Source: Planctomycetota bacterium (lineage in GTDB: Bacteria > Planctomycetota > UBA1135 > GCA-002686595). From it: a stretch of 64,000 nucleotides of DNA. The translations under genes were made by a program, and so were the position numbers. Shown in pieces: positions 26,701 through 39,031 of the stretch. The stretch spans positions 124,001 to 188,000 of the forward strand of contig JADYYP010000017.1 in the NCBI GenBank assembly GCA_020853575.1, in the 5' to 3' direction. The notes below the pieces were generated by a model. It ran no database searches, was not told the origin of the DNA, and saw only the letters and a list, made by a program, of their open reading frames with translations. How positions within the stretch are numbered: position 1 is the stretch's first letter; each line of letters starts with the position of its first letter.

Positions 26701-27699
26701 TCACGGGCACAGCGTGAACTCGATGCCGTTCGTCAGGCTGGTGGTCTTCGCGGCGGGGGGATCGCGGAACCAGCACTGCGCATTCACCACCTCGCCGCCG
26801 GCGAACGGCGAGCCGAGCGCGCCCGGATTGGCGGCGCGAAATGCGTTCCAGTCGAGAGTGATCACACCGTCGCACGCGGCGTTGGTCCCGCCGCTGTTCG
26901 AGGCCGAGGTGCGCTGCGTGGGCGACTTGACGCACAGGAAGCTGGTGCCGGTGCCCCACGCGATCGCGGCTGGCCCGGAGAGTCCATAGAAGAAGAGCCC
27001 CTGCTTCTGGCCCTCGACGCCGCTGGCCGTCAGCACGAATCCGCTCGCTGCCGACGCGCTCGGCGTGCCGACACCCGAGACACTCGCAGTGCAGCCGTGG
27101 GTCGACGTCCCCGCGGTGCAGTAGCTCGTCGGCGCGGAGCACGGAGTGACGCTGTGGAACTGCAGGTCGTCGTAGCCAATCGTGCCCGAGGTCTGGGTCA
27201 GCTCGATGCGTTGGATGCCGGGCACCGCGATCGGCAAGGTGAGACCGGCCGAGCTGTCGGCCACCGTGTTGGACGCCAGCAGCACACCCGAGGCGGAGTA
27301 CGCCTTCATCGTGGCCGTGCCCGACACCGCCGACTTGTCGCCGCGAATCTGCACGAAGTCGGTCGTCGCCGGCGCGCTCGGATGGGCGGGATCGACGAAC
27401 GAAATCGTGATCAGCTGTGTGTAGCTCAGCGCTCCCGCCGTCGTCGCTCCGCCGAAGATGTTGGGCACGCTCGGTGTTGGGGCGCCATGGTTGACGATGG
27501 CCACGAATCCGCCCGGCGAGGTGAACTGCACTCCCAGCGTCGACGCGAGCTGCGTCGACAGCCGGCTGGCGGCCGGCACGATTTGGCCCGATCCGTTGGG
27601 CATGCCCGGAATGTTGTCGAAGTTGATCAACACGTTCTGCGCCGCCGCGCTTGCGGACAGGGCGAGGATCGAGGAAATGCAGTTGCGGAGTTGGCGCAT
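26701..27699 (-). CDS. Secreted beta-sandwich protein with C-terminal Cys module
   Basis: 332 residues from ATG 27699. Signal peptide MRQLRNCISSILALSASAAAQ. The region of about 160 residues after it (VLINFDNIPGM, GVQFTSPGGFVAIVNHG, FVQIRGDKS, GIQRIELTQTSGTIGYDDLQF) resembles the jelly-roll of PEP-CTERM-type extracellular proteins. The C-terminal 140 or so residues are the module also found at 10286 and 11882: YCTAGTSTHGC, GLFFYGLSG, SFLCVKSPTQRTSASNSGG, QCWFRDPPAAKTTSLTNG and a final CP. An open frame upstream of 27699 is not protein-like. Predicted extracellular; function unknown. Confidence 0.85.
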   Translation of the reverse strand: MRQLRNCISSILALSASAAAQNVLINFDNIPGMPNGSGQIVPAASRLSTQLASTLGVQFTSPGGFVAIVNHGAPTPSVPNIFGGATTAGALSYTQLITISFVDPAHPSAPATTDFVQIRGDKSAVSGTATMKAYSASGVLLASNTVADSSAGLTLPIAVPGIQRIELTQTSGTIGYDDLQFHSVTPCSAPTSYCTAGTSTHGCTASVSGVGTPSASAASGFVLTASGVEGQKQGLFFYGLSGPAAIAWGTGTSFLCVKSPTQRTSASNSGGTNAACDGVITLDWNAFRAANPGALGSPFAGGEVVNAQCWFRDPPAAKTTSLTNGIEFTLCP

Positions 27700-28538
27700 G
27701 GTGAGCCTTCGGTCGTTGGTCGGGGCGGGGTCGTCGCTGGGTGCGTCGCCACTCGGCGTTGCGCACGGCTGTCCGTGTCCAGGCCGGCGCTCGCTTCCGC
27801 GGCCACAATCCCGCACTTTCCTGGCTCGCGCGCGGCAGGAACGCGCCGAGCGCGCGTTGCTCGTGATCCCTCGCAGCTCGAGGGTGCCAGTTCGAAGGCT
27901 CGCCAGGTGCGAGTTGTGCTCGATACCCGGGTCGACCCGCGGCGCCCATGTACCGAGCGGACGCGCGCCACGGACACCACGCCACGGTGTCGTGATCCCA
28001 TTCGTGTGCCGACTCGGCGATTCGCGACCGGACGCTCTCGGGCGGACTCGAGTTGCGCTGTGGCCGGGATCACCGACGGCCCGGTCGCGCTGAGCGCAGC
28101 GCCACCCAGGCAACACTCGATGCGCCCGGACCCGTCGTGCCGGCCTCGCTGGTTGGCCGCGGGTTGGCTTCGGCCTGCGGTGCGCGGTCCGACACGCGCT
28201 TGGGTCGGCGGGTCGTTCGCTTCGACCGCTCGCGGCGACCGTCGGTGGGTGCCAGCGGTCCACAGGCGCCCGCGTCCCGGCGTCACGCTCTCACCGGGCG
28301 CCCACGGACATGAGGCTCAGCGCAGTGCCTCATTCGAGACCGGCCGCGTGCCTGTCTTCGCCGTTCGGTTTCCCCGCCGCCTTCAGGCCTGAAAAAGCGC
28401 CCGCTAGCACACCGAACACCGCCTGTCCGCAGCCGTGGCGCCGCGAGCATGGGCCTCGCGTGACACGTTCACTACAGTGGCGCCACGCAGCGCGCGAACT
28501 TCGGGTCACATTGGCCGTCGCGTTCCGCTGTTCGCCTC
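27700..28538. other. Long noncoding stretch between divergent genes
   Basis: About 840 bases between the start of the secreted protein (-) and the start of the kinase (+). The open frames here have low-complexity Arg/Pro/Ser translations and no recognisable protein. It includes a perfect 12-base palindrome TTCAGGCCTGAA at 28382-28393 followed by an A-run, and a short GACACC/GGTGTC hairpin near 27970-27990. Presumably it carries both promoters. It is the longest gap in the window. Confidence 0.5.
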
Positions 28539-31205
<2,667 letters not shown>

Positions 31206-31437
31206 TGCGAGCGCCACGGCGTGCGCGGCGCTTGGATGTGCCGAGCGCGCTCCAGGTGACGAATTCCGGCCACCTGCGTTGCCCGAGCTCGCGTGGATCG
31301 GAAACGAAGCCGACGCCCGAAGGCGTGCCCACGACTCAGTCGGGGCTCTCTTGAATGTCCGTGGGGGACACGCGTGGCTTCGCTGCGAGCGCTGCGACGA
31401 CTGGCCAGCGCGATGCGCTCGCCTGACGCCTCGCGCG

Positions 31438-32058
31438 TCACTTCTTCGGGCCGCGGGGCTGTTTCATGATGTCGAGCTCGTCGCGGGCTGCCGTGTAGCG
31501 CACGTAGAACATCAGCGCCAAGGCCAGGGCCAGCGCGGCGAGCACCCCCAAGCCGATCGCGAACCACAGCGACTGAGGCGGAGGCGTGTTGACCACGACC
31601 ACTCCGATGTGGCTGCCCGGAGGGACGAGCTCGTCGGGGTTCGTGCACTGTTGCCCGACGTACTGAACGCGCTGGGCGGCAGTGGGCGCCGAGGCCTGCG
31701 CATCGCTGTCGCAGCTCGTCACCACGTCCATCACGAGGCAGCTCTCGGCGAGCACCGTGTTGGCGGTCGAAACCGTCAAGCCCACGACATCGGGGACTGG
31801 CACGAGGTTGACCACCAGGAACGTGGGCGTTTCCTGTGCACCGAGCGCCTCGCCCGGCAGGGGGCTCTGCCACAGCACGCAGCCACTCGCTTCATCGGCG
31901 CTGATCTCGTGCAGGTCGCCGTCGAGGAATCGAGCGCGAGCTCCGAAATCGGCGCGCGCTCGGTCCATGTTGGGCCCGAGGTAGTCGCGCATGACGCCGT
32001 CCTGCGCGCCGATCGGCGCGCTCCACGGCGCAGTGTTTCGCCCAAGTCCGAGCAGCAT
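31438..32058 (-). CDS. Membrane protein with one PASTA-like domain
   Basis: 206 residues from ATG 32058, chosen because GGGAG (32066-32070) sits seven bases ahead on the minus strand. The middle starts VPDVVGLTVSTANTVLAESC and ends NPDELVPPGSHIGVVVVN, the pattern of a PASTA domain, though with an insertion and four Cys residues. One membrane helix follows (SLWFAIGLGVLAALALALALMFYV) with a short basic tail. PASTA domains usually sit outside the cell on kinases and bind peptidoglycan fragments. Here the domain is N-terminal to the helix, with no recognisable signal peptide. It converges on the kinase gene 232 bases away. Assignment is by pattern only. Confidence 0.6.
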   Translation of the reverse strand: MLLGLGRNTAPWSAPIGAQDGVMRDYLGPNMDRARADFGARARFLDGDLHEISADEASGCVLWQSPLPGEALGAQETPTFLVVNLVPVPDVVGLTVSTANTVLAESCLVMDVVTSCDSDAQASAPTAAQRVQYVGQQCTNPDELVPPGSHIGVVVVNTPPPQSLWFAIGLGVLAALALALALMFYVRYTAARDELDIMKQPRGPKK

Positions 32059-32065
32059 GACGGGT

Positions 32066-32070
32066 CTCCC
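32066..32070 (-). promoter_or_regulatory. Ribosome binding site GGGAG
   Basis: Reads GGGAG on the minus strand, seven bases before ATG 32058. It supports that start over the in-frame start further upstream at 32130. Confidence 0.55.
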
Positions 32071-32195
32071 TACGAGCAGCGGTTCGACAACGGCGCGGCG
32101 GATCGTAGGGGCGCGGGGAGGGGTGGTCAAACCAGAGCGACGATGGACTTGCCCGTGCTGGTCACCATACTCATGCGCGCCGAGCCGCCCCCCGG

Positions 32196-33887
32196 ATGAG
32201 CAAGTTCGTCGTCACCACGAGCCTCGCGATCTTGGCGCTGGCGTTCCTGCTGCCGGTCGCAGCGACCGCGCAGTGGCTGGCGGGAGCGGATTCAGCGCGG
32301 CTCGACGACGTCGCGCAAGGAGTGCTGATCGCCAAGGGCGTGCTCGCGGTGCACGGGCTCCTGTTCGTGATCGCCGCGCGTTTCGCGCCCAAGGGCGGGA
32401 GCTTCGAGCCGCTGATCGAGAGCGGCGTGCGGGCGCCCACGCGCTTCACCGCGGCTTCGCTGTGGGCCGTCGGCGGCCTGATGTGCCTGGCTCTGGCGCT
32501 GCGACTCACCGCGCTGGACTCGGGCATTTCCTTCGATGAGATCGACACGCTGGTGCACTACGCGCGCTTGCCCATGGGGCGCATCGTGAGCACCTTCGAC
32601 AGCCAGAACCAGCACCTGTTGTTCTCGGTGCTCGCGCGGCTGTCGTTCGAGCTCCTGGGCGAGAGCGTGTGGGCCCTGCGCCTGCCCGCGGCGCTGCTCG
32701 GGGTGCTCAGCATCTGGGCCATGTACCGTTTCGCGTCGATCGTCAGCGCTCCGCGCGAGGCGATCTTCGCCACGGCCTTCCTGGCGCTGTCGTACCACCA
32801 CGTGTGGTTCTCCCAGAACGCGCGGGGCTACACCGGGCTCTTGCTGTTCACGCTGCTGGGATCACGGGTGTTCTTGCTGATGCTCTCCGAGCGTGAGCCG
32901 CGGGGCTTCGGCCGGCCATTCGCGTACGGGCTGTGGATGGCGCTCGCGACGTCGATCCACGCCACCGCGGTGTTCGTCGTCGCCGCGCACGGGCTGGTGT
33001 GGTTGGGCGTGCTGTGGAGCTCGCGCAACCGCGCCGCGGGTCCCAACCGGGTGCAGCCCGGGCTGGGATTCGTGTTCGCCGCGAGCCTGTCGCTACTGCT
33101 GTATTCGCTGGTGTTGCCGCAGTTCTTCCACACCCTGCTGGCTCCGACGATGCCGGGCGCGAAGACCGAGTGGAAGGACCCGCTGTGGTTGGTGAGCGAG
33201 ACCGCGCGCGGCCTGTCGGCGGGGATTCCGGGCGGGAGCTTCGGGATCGTCGGCGGGCTGGTGATCGCGATGCTCGGGATGCGCTCGTACTGGCGGCAAT
33301 CGGCGGCGGTCGCGAGCTCATTCGTGCTCGCCACGGTGGTCACGGTGGCGGCGTTGCTGGCCACCAAGCACAACCTGTGGCCGCGCATGTTTTTCTCGAG
33401 CGCCGGTTTCTTCGTGCTGATCGGACTGCGCGGTGTGGTCGAGTGGGGGCGCATCTTCTCGTTCGGGCAGATGCCGGCCTTGATCGGCAAGCTGACCACC
33501 GCCGCGCTGGCGGTGCTGTGCTTGATGAGCGCCGCCACCTTGCCGACGGCTTGGTTGCCCAAGCAGGACTTCGAGGGCGCCCTAGAGTTCCTCGAGCGCA
33601 GCGCCGCACCCGAGGACGCCATCGCGACCGTCGACATGACCGTCATGCCCTACGCGGAGTATTTCAATACGCGCTGGACCGCGGTCGATAACGTCGCAGA
33701 CCTCGCGGCCCTCGAGGCGGCCCACCCCCGGACCTGGATCGTGTATTCCACCCCGACTCGCATGAAAGCGGCCCAGCCCGCCATCTGGGAGCGACTGCAG
33801 CGCGACTACCGCGCGGAGCAGACCTTCTGGGGCACGCTCGGCGGCAGCGAGCTCGTGGTGATGTCGCGGCAGCGCGCGCTGCGCTGA
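32196..33887 (+). CDS. GT39-like membrane glycosyltransferase
   Basis: 563 residues with about ten membrane segments. GISFDEIDTLVHYARL contains the Asp-Glu pair D114/E115 of the catalytic loop of PMT-like GT-C enzymes, and LWALRLPAALLGVLSIWAMYRF follows as in that family. A soluble C-terminal stretch begins near EFLERSAAPEDAIATVD. It starts an operon: the next gene begins 15 bases later and the third overlaps that one. The donor is probably a polyprenyl-phosphate sugar. Confidence 0.82.
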   Translation: MSKFVVTTSLAILALAFLLPVAATAQWLAGADSARLDDVAQGVLIAKGVLAVHGLLFVIAARFAPKGGSFEPLIESGVRAPTRFTAASLWAVGGLMCLALALRLTALDSGISFDEIDTLVHYARLPMGRIVSTFDSQNQHLLFSVLARLSFELLGESVWALRLPAALLGVLSIWAMYRFASIVSAPREAIFATAFLALSYHHVWFSQNARGYTGLLLFTLLGSRVFLLMLSEREPRGFGRPFAYGLWMALATSIHATAVFVVAAHGLVWLGVLWSSRNRAAGPNRVQPGLGFVFAASLSLLLYSLVLPQFFHTLLAPTMPGAKTEWKDPLWLVSETARGLSAGIPGGSFGIVGGLVIAMLGMRSYWRQSAAVASSFVLATVVTVAALLATKHNLWPRMFFSSAGFFVLIGLRGVVEWGRIFSFGQMPALIGKLTTAALAVLCLMSAATLPTAWLPKQDFEGALEFLERSAAPEDAIATVDMTVMPYAEYFNTRWTAVDNVADLAALEAAHPRTWIVYSTPTRMKAAQPAIWERLQRDYRAEQTFWGTLGGSELVVMSRQRALR

Positions 33888-33902
33888 AAGAACTTCCACG
33901 CG

Positions 33903-34934
33903 ATGTCCAAGCCCAAGGCCAAGTTGCTGCTCAAGGTCGCGGTCAGTCTCGCCTTCCTGGGCGGGATGGCGTGGAAGCTCCAGCAGGGCGACAAGTGGCA
34001 GCAGATCAGTGACGCGCTCGGCCGCATCGGTGCACTCGAATGGGCCGGCATTTGGCTGGCCTTCGTCGCAGGGCACGCGGCGGGCATCTGGAAGTGGCGC
34101 TACAACGTCAACCTCGGCATCAAGAGCGAGCGGCGCAAGCTGCGCGGCGCGGACGCCGCCCAGTGCTATTCCGCGGGCATGTTCGCCAACCTGTGCTTGC
34201 CGAGCATCGTCGGTGGTGACGCGCTCAAGGCGTTGCTCGCCGCGAAGATCACGCGCCGCACCGAGGCCGCGGTCGTCGGCGGCCTGATCGAGCGCCTGAT
34301 CGACACCTTCGCGTTGCTGGTGTTGATCGTGGTCGGTGCCTTGCTTTCGCGCGAGCACATGCCGGGCTGGCTGCAGAGCTTCGTGCTGGTGTCGGTGATC
34401 GTCGGCTGCGCCGGCTTCGTGTTGTTCCTGCCGCTGGTGCTGCGCATGAAGCTCGCGCGCTGGCCGCGCAAGCTGCGCCGAACCGTCGGCCGCGCCTTGG
34501 TCGCGATGCGTCGCTTGGCCGAGCGTCCACACCGCGCACTGATCGTGCTCGGGCTTTCGCTCGCGATCCAGGCCTGGTTCGTGTTGCTCAATGCGCGCCT
34601 GGGTCGCGCCATCGGCGTCGAGGCCAGCTTGGCCGTGTGGTTCTTCGCGGTTCCGATGACCAAGGCGATCACGCTCGCCCCGATCAGCTTCGGCGGATTT
34701 GGATTGCGCGAGGTGGCCCTGGCCAAGTTCTTGACCGGCATGGCGGGGGTGGCGGAAGTCGACGGCTGGGCCGCTTCGGCGCTGTGGCAGTCGGTGCTGA
34801 TCTCGACCGGGTTGATCGGTGGAGGATTGTGGTGGGTGCTGGGCCTGCGCGCCCACGCGCAGACCGGTGCAGGTCACGGTTCACTGATCGACGAGCAGAG
34901 CGTGGCCGGAAGAGCGAGCACCCGCCATGGCTGA
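33903..34934 (+). CDS. LPG-synthase-TM/flippase-like integral membrane protein
   Basis: 343 residues with seven or eight hydrophobic helices. GHAAGIWKWRYNVNLG, FANLCLPSIVGGDALKALL and ISFGGFGLREVALAKFL match the lysylphosphatidylglycerol-synthase transmembrane family (UPF0104), which in many loci is tied to lipid-linked glycan or glycolipid transport. No soluble synthase domain is present. The stop region overlaps the following FAD enzyme gene by eight bases (34927-34934). Confidence 0.85.
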   Translation: MSKPKAKLLLKVAVSLAFLGGMAWKLQQGDKWQQISDALGRIGALEWAGIWLAFVAGHAAGIWKWRYNVNLGIKSERRKLRGADAAQCYSAGMFANLCLPSIVGGDALKALLAAKITRRTEAAVVGGLIERLIDTFALLVLIVVGALLSREHMPGWLQSFVLVSVIVGCAGFVLFLPLVLRMKLARWPRKLRRTVGRALVAMRRLAERPHRALIVLGLSLAIQAWFVLLNARLGRAIGVEASLAVWFFAVPMTKAITLAPISFGGFGLREVALAKFLTGMAGVAEVDGWAASALWQSVLISTGLIGGGLWWVLGLRAHAQTGAGHGSLIDEQSVAGRASTRHG

Positions 34935-36351
34935 GCCGCGGGTGTTGATCCTCGGTGGAGGGCCGGCCGGAGTCGGCGCCGCGCGCGAGCTCGCGCGCCA
35001 AGGGCGCGGTCGTGCTCTGCTCCTCGAGCAGGGCGCGCACTTCGGCGGAAACGCCGGGAGTTTCGAGGCCTGCGGCCAGTGGCTGGATTACGGCAGCCAC
35101 CGCCTGCACCCGGCCACCGAGCCGGAGATCATGGCCGAGATCCGCGCGCTGTTGGGCGAGGATCTGCGCGACCGGCCGCGCCACGGACGCATTCGGCTGC
35201 TGGGCAAGTGGATTCACTTCCCACTCAAACCCGTCGACTTGCTGCTGCGCCTCGACAAGAGCTTCGCGCTCGGCTCGCTGCGCGACATGGCGGCCAAGCA
35301 CCTGCCGGGCCGTCCTCCTGAGGGCGACACGTTCGCGAGCGTGCTGCGCGCCAACCTCGGCGCGACGATCTGCGACGAGTTCTACTTTCCCTACGCGGTC
35401 AAGCTCTGGGGGCACACGCCCGAGTTGCTCTCCGGCGTGCAAGCGAAGAAGCGCGTGGCAGCCGGCTCCTTCGGCAAGCTCGTGCGCAAGGTGCTGAACG
35501 CGGTGCCGGGCTTCAAGAAGCCGGGCGCGGGCCGCTTTTTCTATCCGGTGCGCGGCTTCGGCCAGATCAGCGAGGCCTACGCCAGCGACGCGCGGGCTCG
35601 CGGCGCCGAGCTTCGGCTGGGTTGGCGCATGCAGTCGATCGAGCCGCCGCGCGATGCGCGCTCGCCCTGGCGCGTGACCGCGGCGTCGAATGGCGCCACC
35701 GAAGTGCTCGAGGCCGATCACCTGTGGTCGACGATCCCGATCAGCGTGCTGGCCAACGCGATGACCAGCGGCGTGCCGGCCGAGGTGCTCGAGGCCACGC
35801 GGCGCATCTCGTATCGCTCGATGATCCTGATCTACGCGCAACTGCAGGTCGAGCAGTTCACCGAGTACGACGCGCACTACTTCCCGGGCGCCACGACGCG
35901 CATCACGCGCTTGTCGGAGCCCAAGAACTACTCCGCCCTCGGACGTCCCGCGGGCACCACCGTGCTGTGCGCCGAATTGCCCTGCACGTTGGACGATGCG
36001 GTGTGGCGCATGAGCGACGAAGAGCTCGGCCGGCTGCTCGCGGAGGACCTGGCGGGTTGCGGGATCCCTCTTCCAGCGGCGCCGCTGAAGGTCTTCTCGC
36101 GGCGCTTGCCCGCGGCCTACCCGATCTACCTGCGGGGCTACGAAGAACCGTTCGGCATCCTCGATCGCTGGGCGGAGTCCGTTCCGCGCCTGCTGTCCTA
36201 CGGCCGCCAAGGTCTGTTCGCGCACGACAACACGCACCACGCGCTGTTCATGGCCAATGCGGCCGTGGCGTGCCTCGGCGGCGCGGCCTTCGACCAGGCG
36301 AAGTGGGCCGACTACCGCCAGCTCTTCGCCAAGCACGTCGTCGAGGACTGA
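34927..36351 (+). CDS. FAD-dependent oxidoreductase, protoporphyrinogen-oxidase/UDP-galactopyranose-mutase-like
   Basis: 474 residues. The FAD loop GGGPAGVGAARELARQG lies at residues 10-26, and LLLEQGAHFGGNAGSF with WLDYGSHRLHP follows as in amine-oxidase/UGM-like enzymes. YFPYAVKLWGHTPELLSGVQAKKRV is typical of the subset found in polysaccharide loci. The C-terminal FAD contact is GLFAHDNTHHALFMANAA. The previous two genes are a GT39 enzyme and a flippase-like protein, so it may oxidise, reduce or ring-contract a sugar in a lipid-linked glycan. The specific reaction is unknown. Confidence 0.85.
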   Translation: MAEPRVLILGGGPAGVGAARELARQGRGRALLLEQGAHFGGNAGSFEACGQWLDYGSHRLHPATEPEIMAEIRALLGEDLRDRPRHGRIRLLGKWIHFPLKPVDLLLRLDKSFALGSLRDMAAKHLPGRPPEGDTFASVLRANLGATICDEFYFPYAVKLWGHTPELLSGVQAKKRVAAGSFGKLVRKVLNAVPGFKKPGAGRFFYPVRGFGQISEAYASDARARGAELRLGWRMQSIEPPRDARSPWRVTAASNGATEVLEADHLWSTIPISVLANAMTSGVPAEVLEATRRISYRSMILIYAQLQVEQFTEYDAHYFPGATTRITRLSEPKNYSALGRPAGTTVLCAELPCTLDDAVWRMSDEELGRLLAEDLAGCGIPLPAAPLKVFSRRLPAAYPIYLRGYEEPFGILDRWAESVPRLLSYGRQGLFAHDNTHHALFMANAAVACLGGAAFDQAKWADYRQLFAKHVVED

Positions 36352-36674
36352 AGCTCGCGCCGCGGCCGCGGTCCAGGACGCGTTCTACGCAGCACGTCGG
36401 ACGCGCGGGCGGCACAGTTCGAGCGCTCCACGGACTCGTCATGTCGGCGGTGCCGCGCGTCCGATTAGGGTTGTGTCTCGTCGATCGTGAGGCGCGCGGA
36501 ACGGACACTCCGCACCCGCGCGGCCGCGAGCGACGGGAACGATTGAACTCTCCTGAAGGACGTCGTGCGCTGACCTGACCGCACTCCGATTCACAACACA
36601 ACGCCCACGACGAACACGGAGCGCGCGCCGGAGATCTTCCGACGCGCGCTCTGCCTCTCTCTCGGGCCGCTGGG
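36352..36674. other. Intergenic region between convergent genes
   Basis: 323 bases with no supported gene. Contains the strong hairpin at 36619-36651, listed separately. Confidence 0.6.
36619..36651. terminator. Bidirectional terminator-like hairpin
   Basis: GAGCGCGCG at 36619-36627 pairs perfectly with CGCGCGCTC at 36643-36651. One mismatch (C/A) is followed by CGGA/TCCG (36629-36632 with 36638-36641) and a five-base loop. It lies between the plus-strand FAD enzyme stop and the minus-strand HEAT gene stop (23 bases from the latter), so it can serve both. No T-run on either side. Confidence 0.6.
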
Positions 36675-38978
36675 TCACTGACCGATCCTGTCGATGGCCG
36701 CTTGCACGGCCGCGCGCAGCTCGGCGTCGTCGCGCGCCAGCAGGCGCACGAGCTTGGGCAGCGCCCGACGTGCACGGACCGCCGCGAGCGACTTGACCGC
36801 GCCGAGCACCACATCGCGCACGTTGCTCTCGAGCAGTTTCTCGAGGGCCTCGATCGACTCGCGCTCTTCGTTCGTCGCGTGCGTCCACTTCTGGAACTCC
36901 TCGAGTGCCTCGCGCTGCACCCGGAACTTCTGGAAGGCGTTCTGGGCTTCGGTGCGCACGCGCACGTCGCGGTCGCGCAGCGCTTCACCCAGGAGCGGAA
37001 CGGCGGGCTCGTAGAGCGCCTCGACGAGCTCGGAGATCACCTGGCGGCGCGTCTCGGAGGCGTTCTCCGGCAGTCCCGGGTAGCACTCGAGCAAGAGCGC
37101 CAGGGCCGCGTCCGGTGTGCTCGTCTGACTCGCATGGAAGCTCTGGAGGAAACCGTCGCAGAGCGACGCACGCACGTCGTCGGGCAGCTTCTCGGCCCAC
37201 GCACGGCGCATCAACTCGATGCGTTGCTCCAGCGGCAGAGTCATCGCCGAGTACGTCAGGCGTGGCACGAGCGCGGACGCGTCGGGGTTGCCCTTGGATG
37301 CGGCGATGCGCTTCCAGAACTCCGCCAGAGCCTGCTCCGGCGCCGCACTGGCGGCGCGTTTGACGACTTCCAAGAGAGTGCTCGAGTTCACGTTCAGCTC
37401 GGGGATCGCGGCCAAGGTGTCGAGCGCGCGCTCGAGCAGCTTGCGCTCGCCCGTGCCCGCGAGGAGCGCGAGCCCGCGATCCGCGTGGCTCGGCCCGCGC
37501 GACGCGAGCAGCCAGTCGGCCACGACCCGGAACGACTCGGGGAAGCTCTCGCTCGGCGGCAACTGCGCTCCGCGGACGCGCAGCACCTGGGCTGCCCAGT
37601 CGCGCGCGGTGTCGGAGAGTCGCTTGCGCTCGTCCGGGCCGATGTGCTGCGCGAGCTCGACGAACGCCGTGGGTTGGTTGCTCGCGTTCGAGGCGTCGGC
37701 CACGAAGCGTGCGAAATCGACCAGCGCGCTCACCGACCTTTCGTCGGTCCAATCGGCATGCTTGGCCAGGGCGGTGTAGGCCGCCGCGTACTCGCTGGGG
37801 GTGATGTCCGCCGCGGGCCCCCAACGCGTCAAGCTGCTGGTCAAGGCGTAGAGCAGGGCTCCGGAGGGCCGCTCCGCAAGGGCTCCGGCGATCTGGAGAA
37901 CGACGCCCAGCACTTTGCGCGGCTGCGCGAACTCCAGAGCGGAAATGAGCGCGGGATGGCGCGTGAGCACACACACGTTGAGCAGGCGGGCCTCGAACTC
38001 GGGCGTGAATTGGGCCGTCACCGGAGCGGTGTCCCCGAGCCGCTGGCTGGTGACGATCTGCGCAGCACATTCCGTCGCGAGCTTGCGGACGGTGCCGCTG
38101 GACGCGCGCAGCGAGCGCTCCGCGAAGTACTCGAGGTCGGAGCTCGAGAGCCCAGTCGAGCCGGCCAAGCCGTTCGTCGCGAGCGTGACCTCTCCGGAGT
38201 CGAGCAACTCGAGGGCGCGTCTCGGAGCGAACCGTTGTAGCCAGACCCACGCGTTCCCGTCGCCAGCGCGCGCCTCGCGCACCGCGATGTCGGCCGCGCG
38301 TCGGTCCTCGCACCGCACGAGCTTGTCCACGGCCATCCGACGCACGGCCTGGGCCGGATCGTCCGCGCCGACGAGCAGCAGCTCGACGTGTGCCTCGACG
38401 CGCGCGTCGGCCACGATCGCGCGCCGGAGCACGGGATCGGACGAACGCAGGGTGGCGAGCAACGCGGCCTTCGACTCCGGCGTGTCGATCCGGCACAGGG
38501 CGCGAGCCGCCAGTTCCGGATAGACCGTGATCGAGCGGTTGCCGACCTTGACGTCGCTGTCGCGCGGTTGACCGAGCATCTTGGCCAGCACTGGCACGGC
38601 CTGCGCGCCATACAGCGCGATGTCGCCGAGCCAGCCGTTTTCCGCGATGGGATTGGACACGCCTTCGCCTTCGGCCAAGAGCCGCACGAGCGCGTCCGGC
38701 AGCTGCTCACCCTGAGCCGCCACCTTGAGGCCTTGGCGCACGAGCACGTTTTCGAGCGCTGCCGCCGCGTCGCGCGCGAGCGCCGCGTCACCGGCCTTCT
38801 CCGCTGCCGCCTGCGCCTCGCGGAAACCGCGCTCGGCCGCGGCCAAATCGTGCTCGTGCTCCTCGGCGTAGTGCGCCTTCTCGAGCAATTCGCGCGGAGT
38901 TTTCGGCGTCGACTGGCCGAAGACCGGCGTGAGCGCGAGAGCGGCGAAGCAGATGGCGAGCGTCGTGGTCTTGTTCAT
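36675..38978 (-). CDS. Secreted HEAT-repeat-like protein
   Basis: 767 residues from ATG 38978 (GAGGA a few bases upstream). Signal peptide MNKTTTLAICFAALALTPVFGQ. Nearly all the rest is helical repeats with HEAT-like units, for example ESKAALLATLRSSDPVLRRAIVADA, PAVPLLGEALRDRDVRVRTEAQNAFQKF and NVRDVVLGAVKSLAAVRARRALPKLVRLL near the C-terminus. Such solenoids bind proteins. It is the next gene after the response regulator on the same strand, with TTGTCA repeats between them, so it could be a target of that two-component system. Role unknown. Confidence 0.8.
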   Translation of the reverse strand: MNKTTTLAICFAALALTPVFGQSTPKTPRELLEKAHYAEEHEHDLAAAERGFREAQAAAEKAGDAALARDAAAALENVLVRQGLKVAAQGEQLPDALVRLLAEGEGVSNPIAENGWLGDIALYGAQAVPVLAKMLGQPRDSDVKVGNRSITVYPELAARALCRIDTPESKAALLATLRSSDPVLRRAIVADARVEAHVELLLVGADDPAQAVRRMAVDKLVRCEDRRAADIAVREARAGDGNAWVWLQRFAPRRALELLDSGEVTLATNGLAGSTGLSSSDLEYFAERSLRASSGTVRKLATECAAQIVTSQRLGDTAPVTAQFTPEFEARLLNVCVLTRHPALISALEFAQPRKVLGVVLQIAGALAERPSGALLYALTSSLTRWGPAADITPSEYAAAYTALAKHADWTDERSVSALVDFARFVADASNASNQPTAFVELAQHIGPDERKRLSDTARDWAAQVLRVRGAQLPPSESFPESFRVVADWLLASRGPSHADRGLALLAGTGERKLLERALDTLAAIPELNVNSSTLLEVVKRAASAAPEQALAEFWKRIAASKGNPDASALVPRLTYSAMTLPLEQRIELMRRAWAEKLPDDVRASLCDGFLQSFHASQTSTPDAALALLLECYPGLPENASETRRQVISELVEALYEPAVPLLGEALRDRDVRVRTEAQNAFQKFRVQREALEEFQKWTHATNEERESIEALEKLLESNVRDVVLGAVKSLAAVRARRALPKLVRLLARDDAELRAAVQAAIDRIGQ

Positions 38979-39031
38979 GGATGTCCTCGTTGGGGAACTA
39001 GGCGGCATCAGACGCTCCATCGCCCGCGAGC

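Noticed and set aside
26400..28060. Weak resemblance between about 26400-26490 and about 27970-28050 (shared TCGGCGATT and CGCTCTCG)
   Set aside because: The matches are short and interrupted and could arise by chance at this GC content. Not enough to call flanking repeats of a mobile segment.
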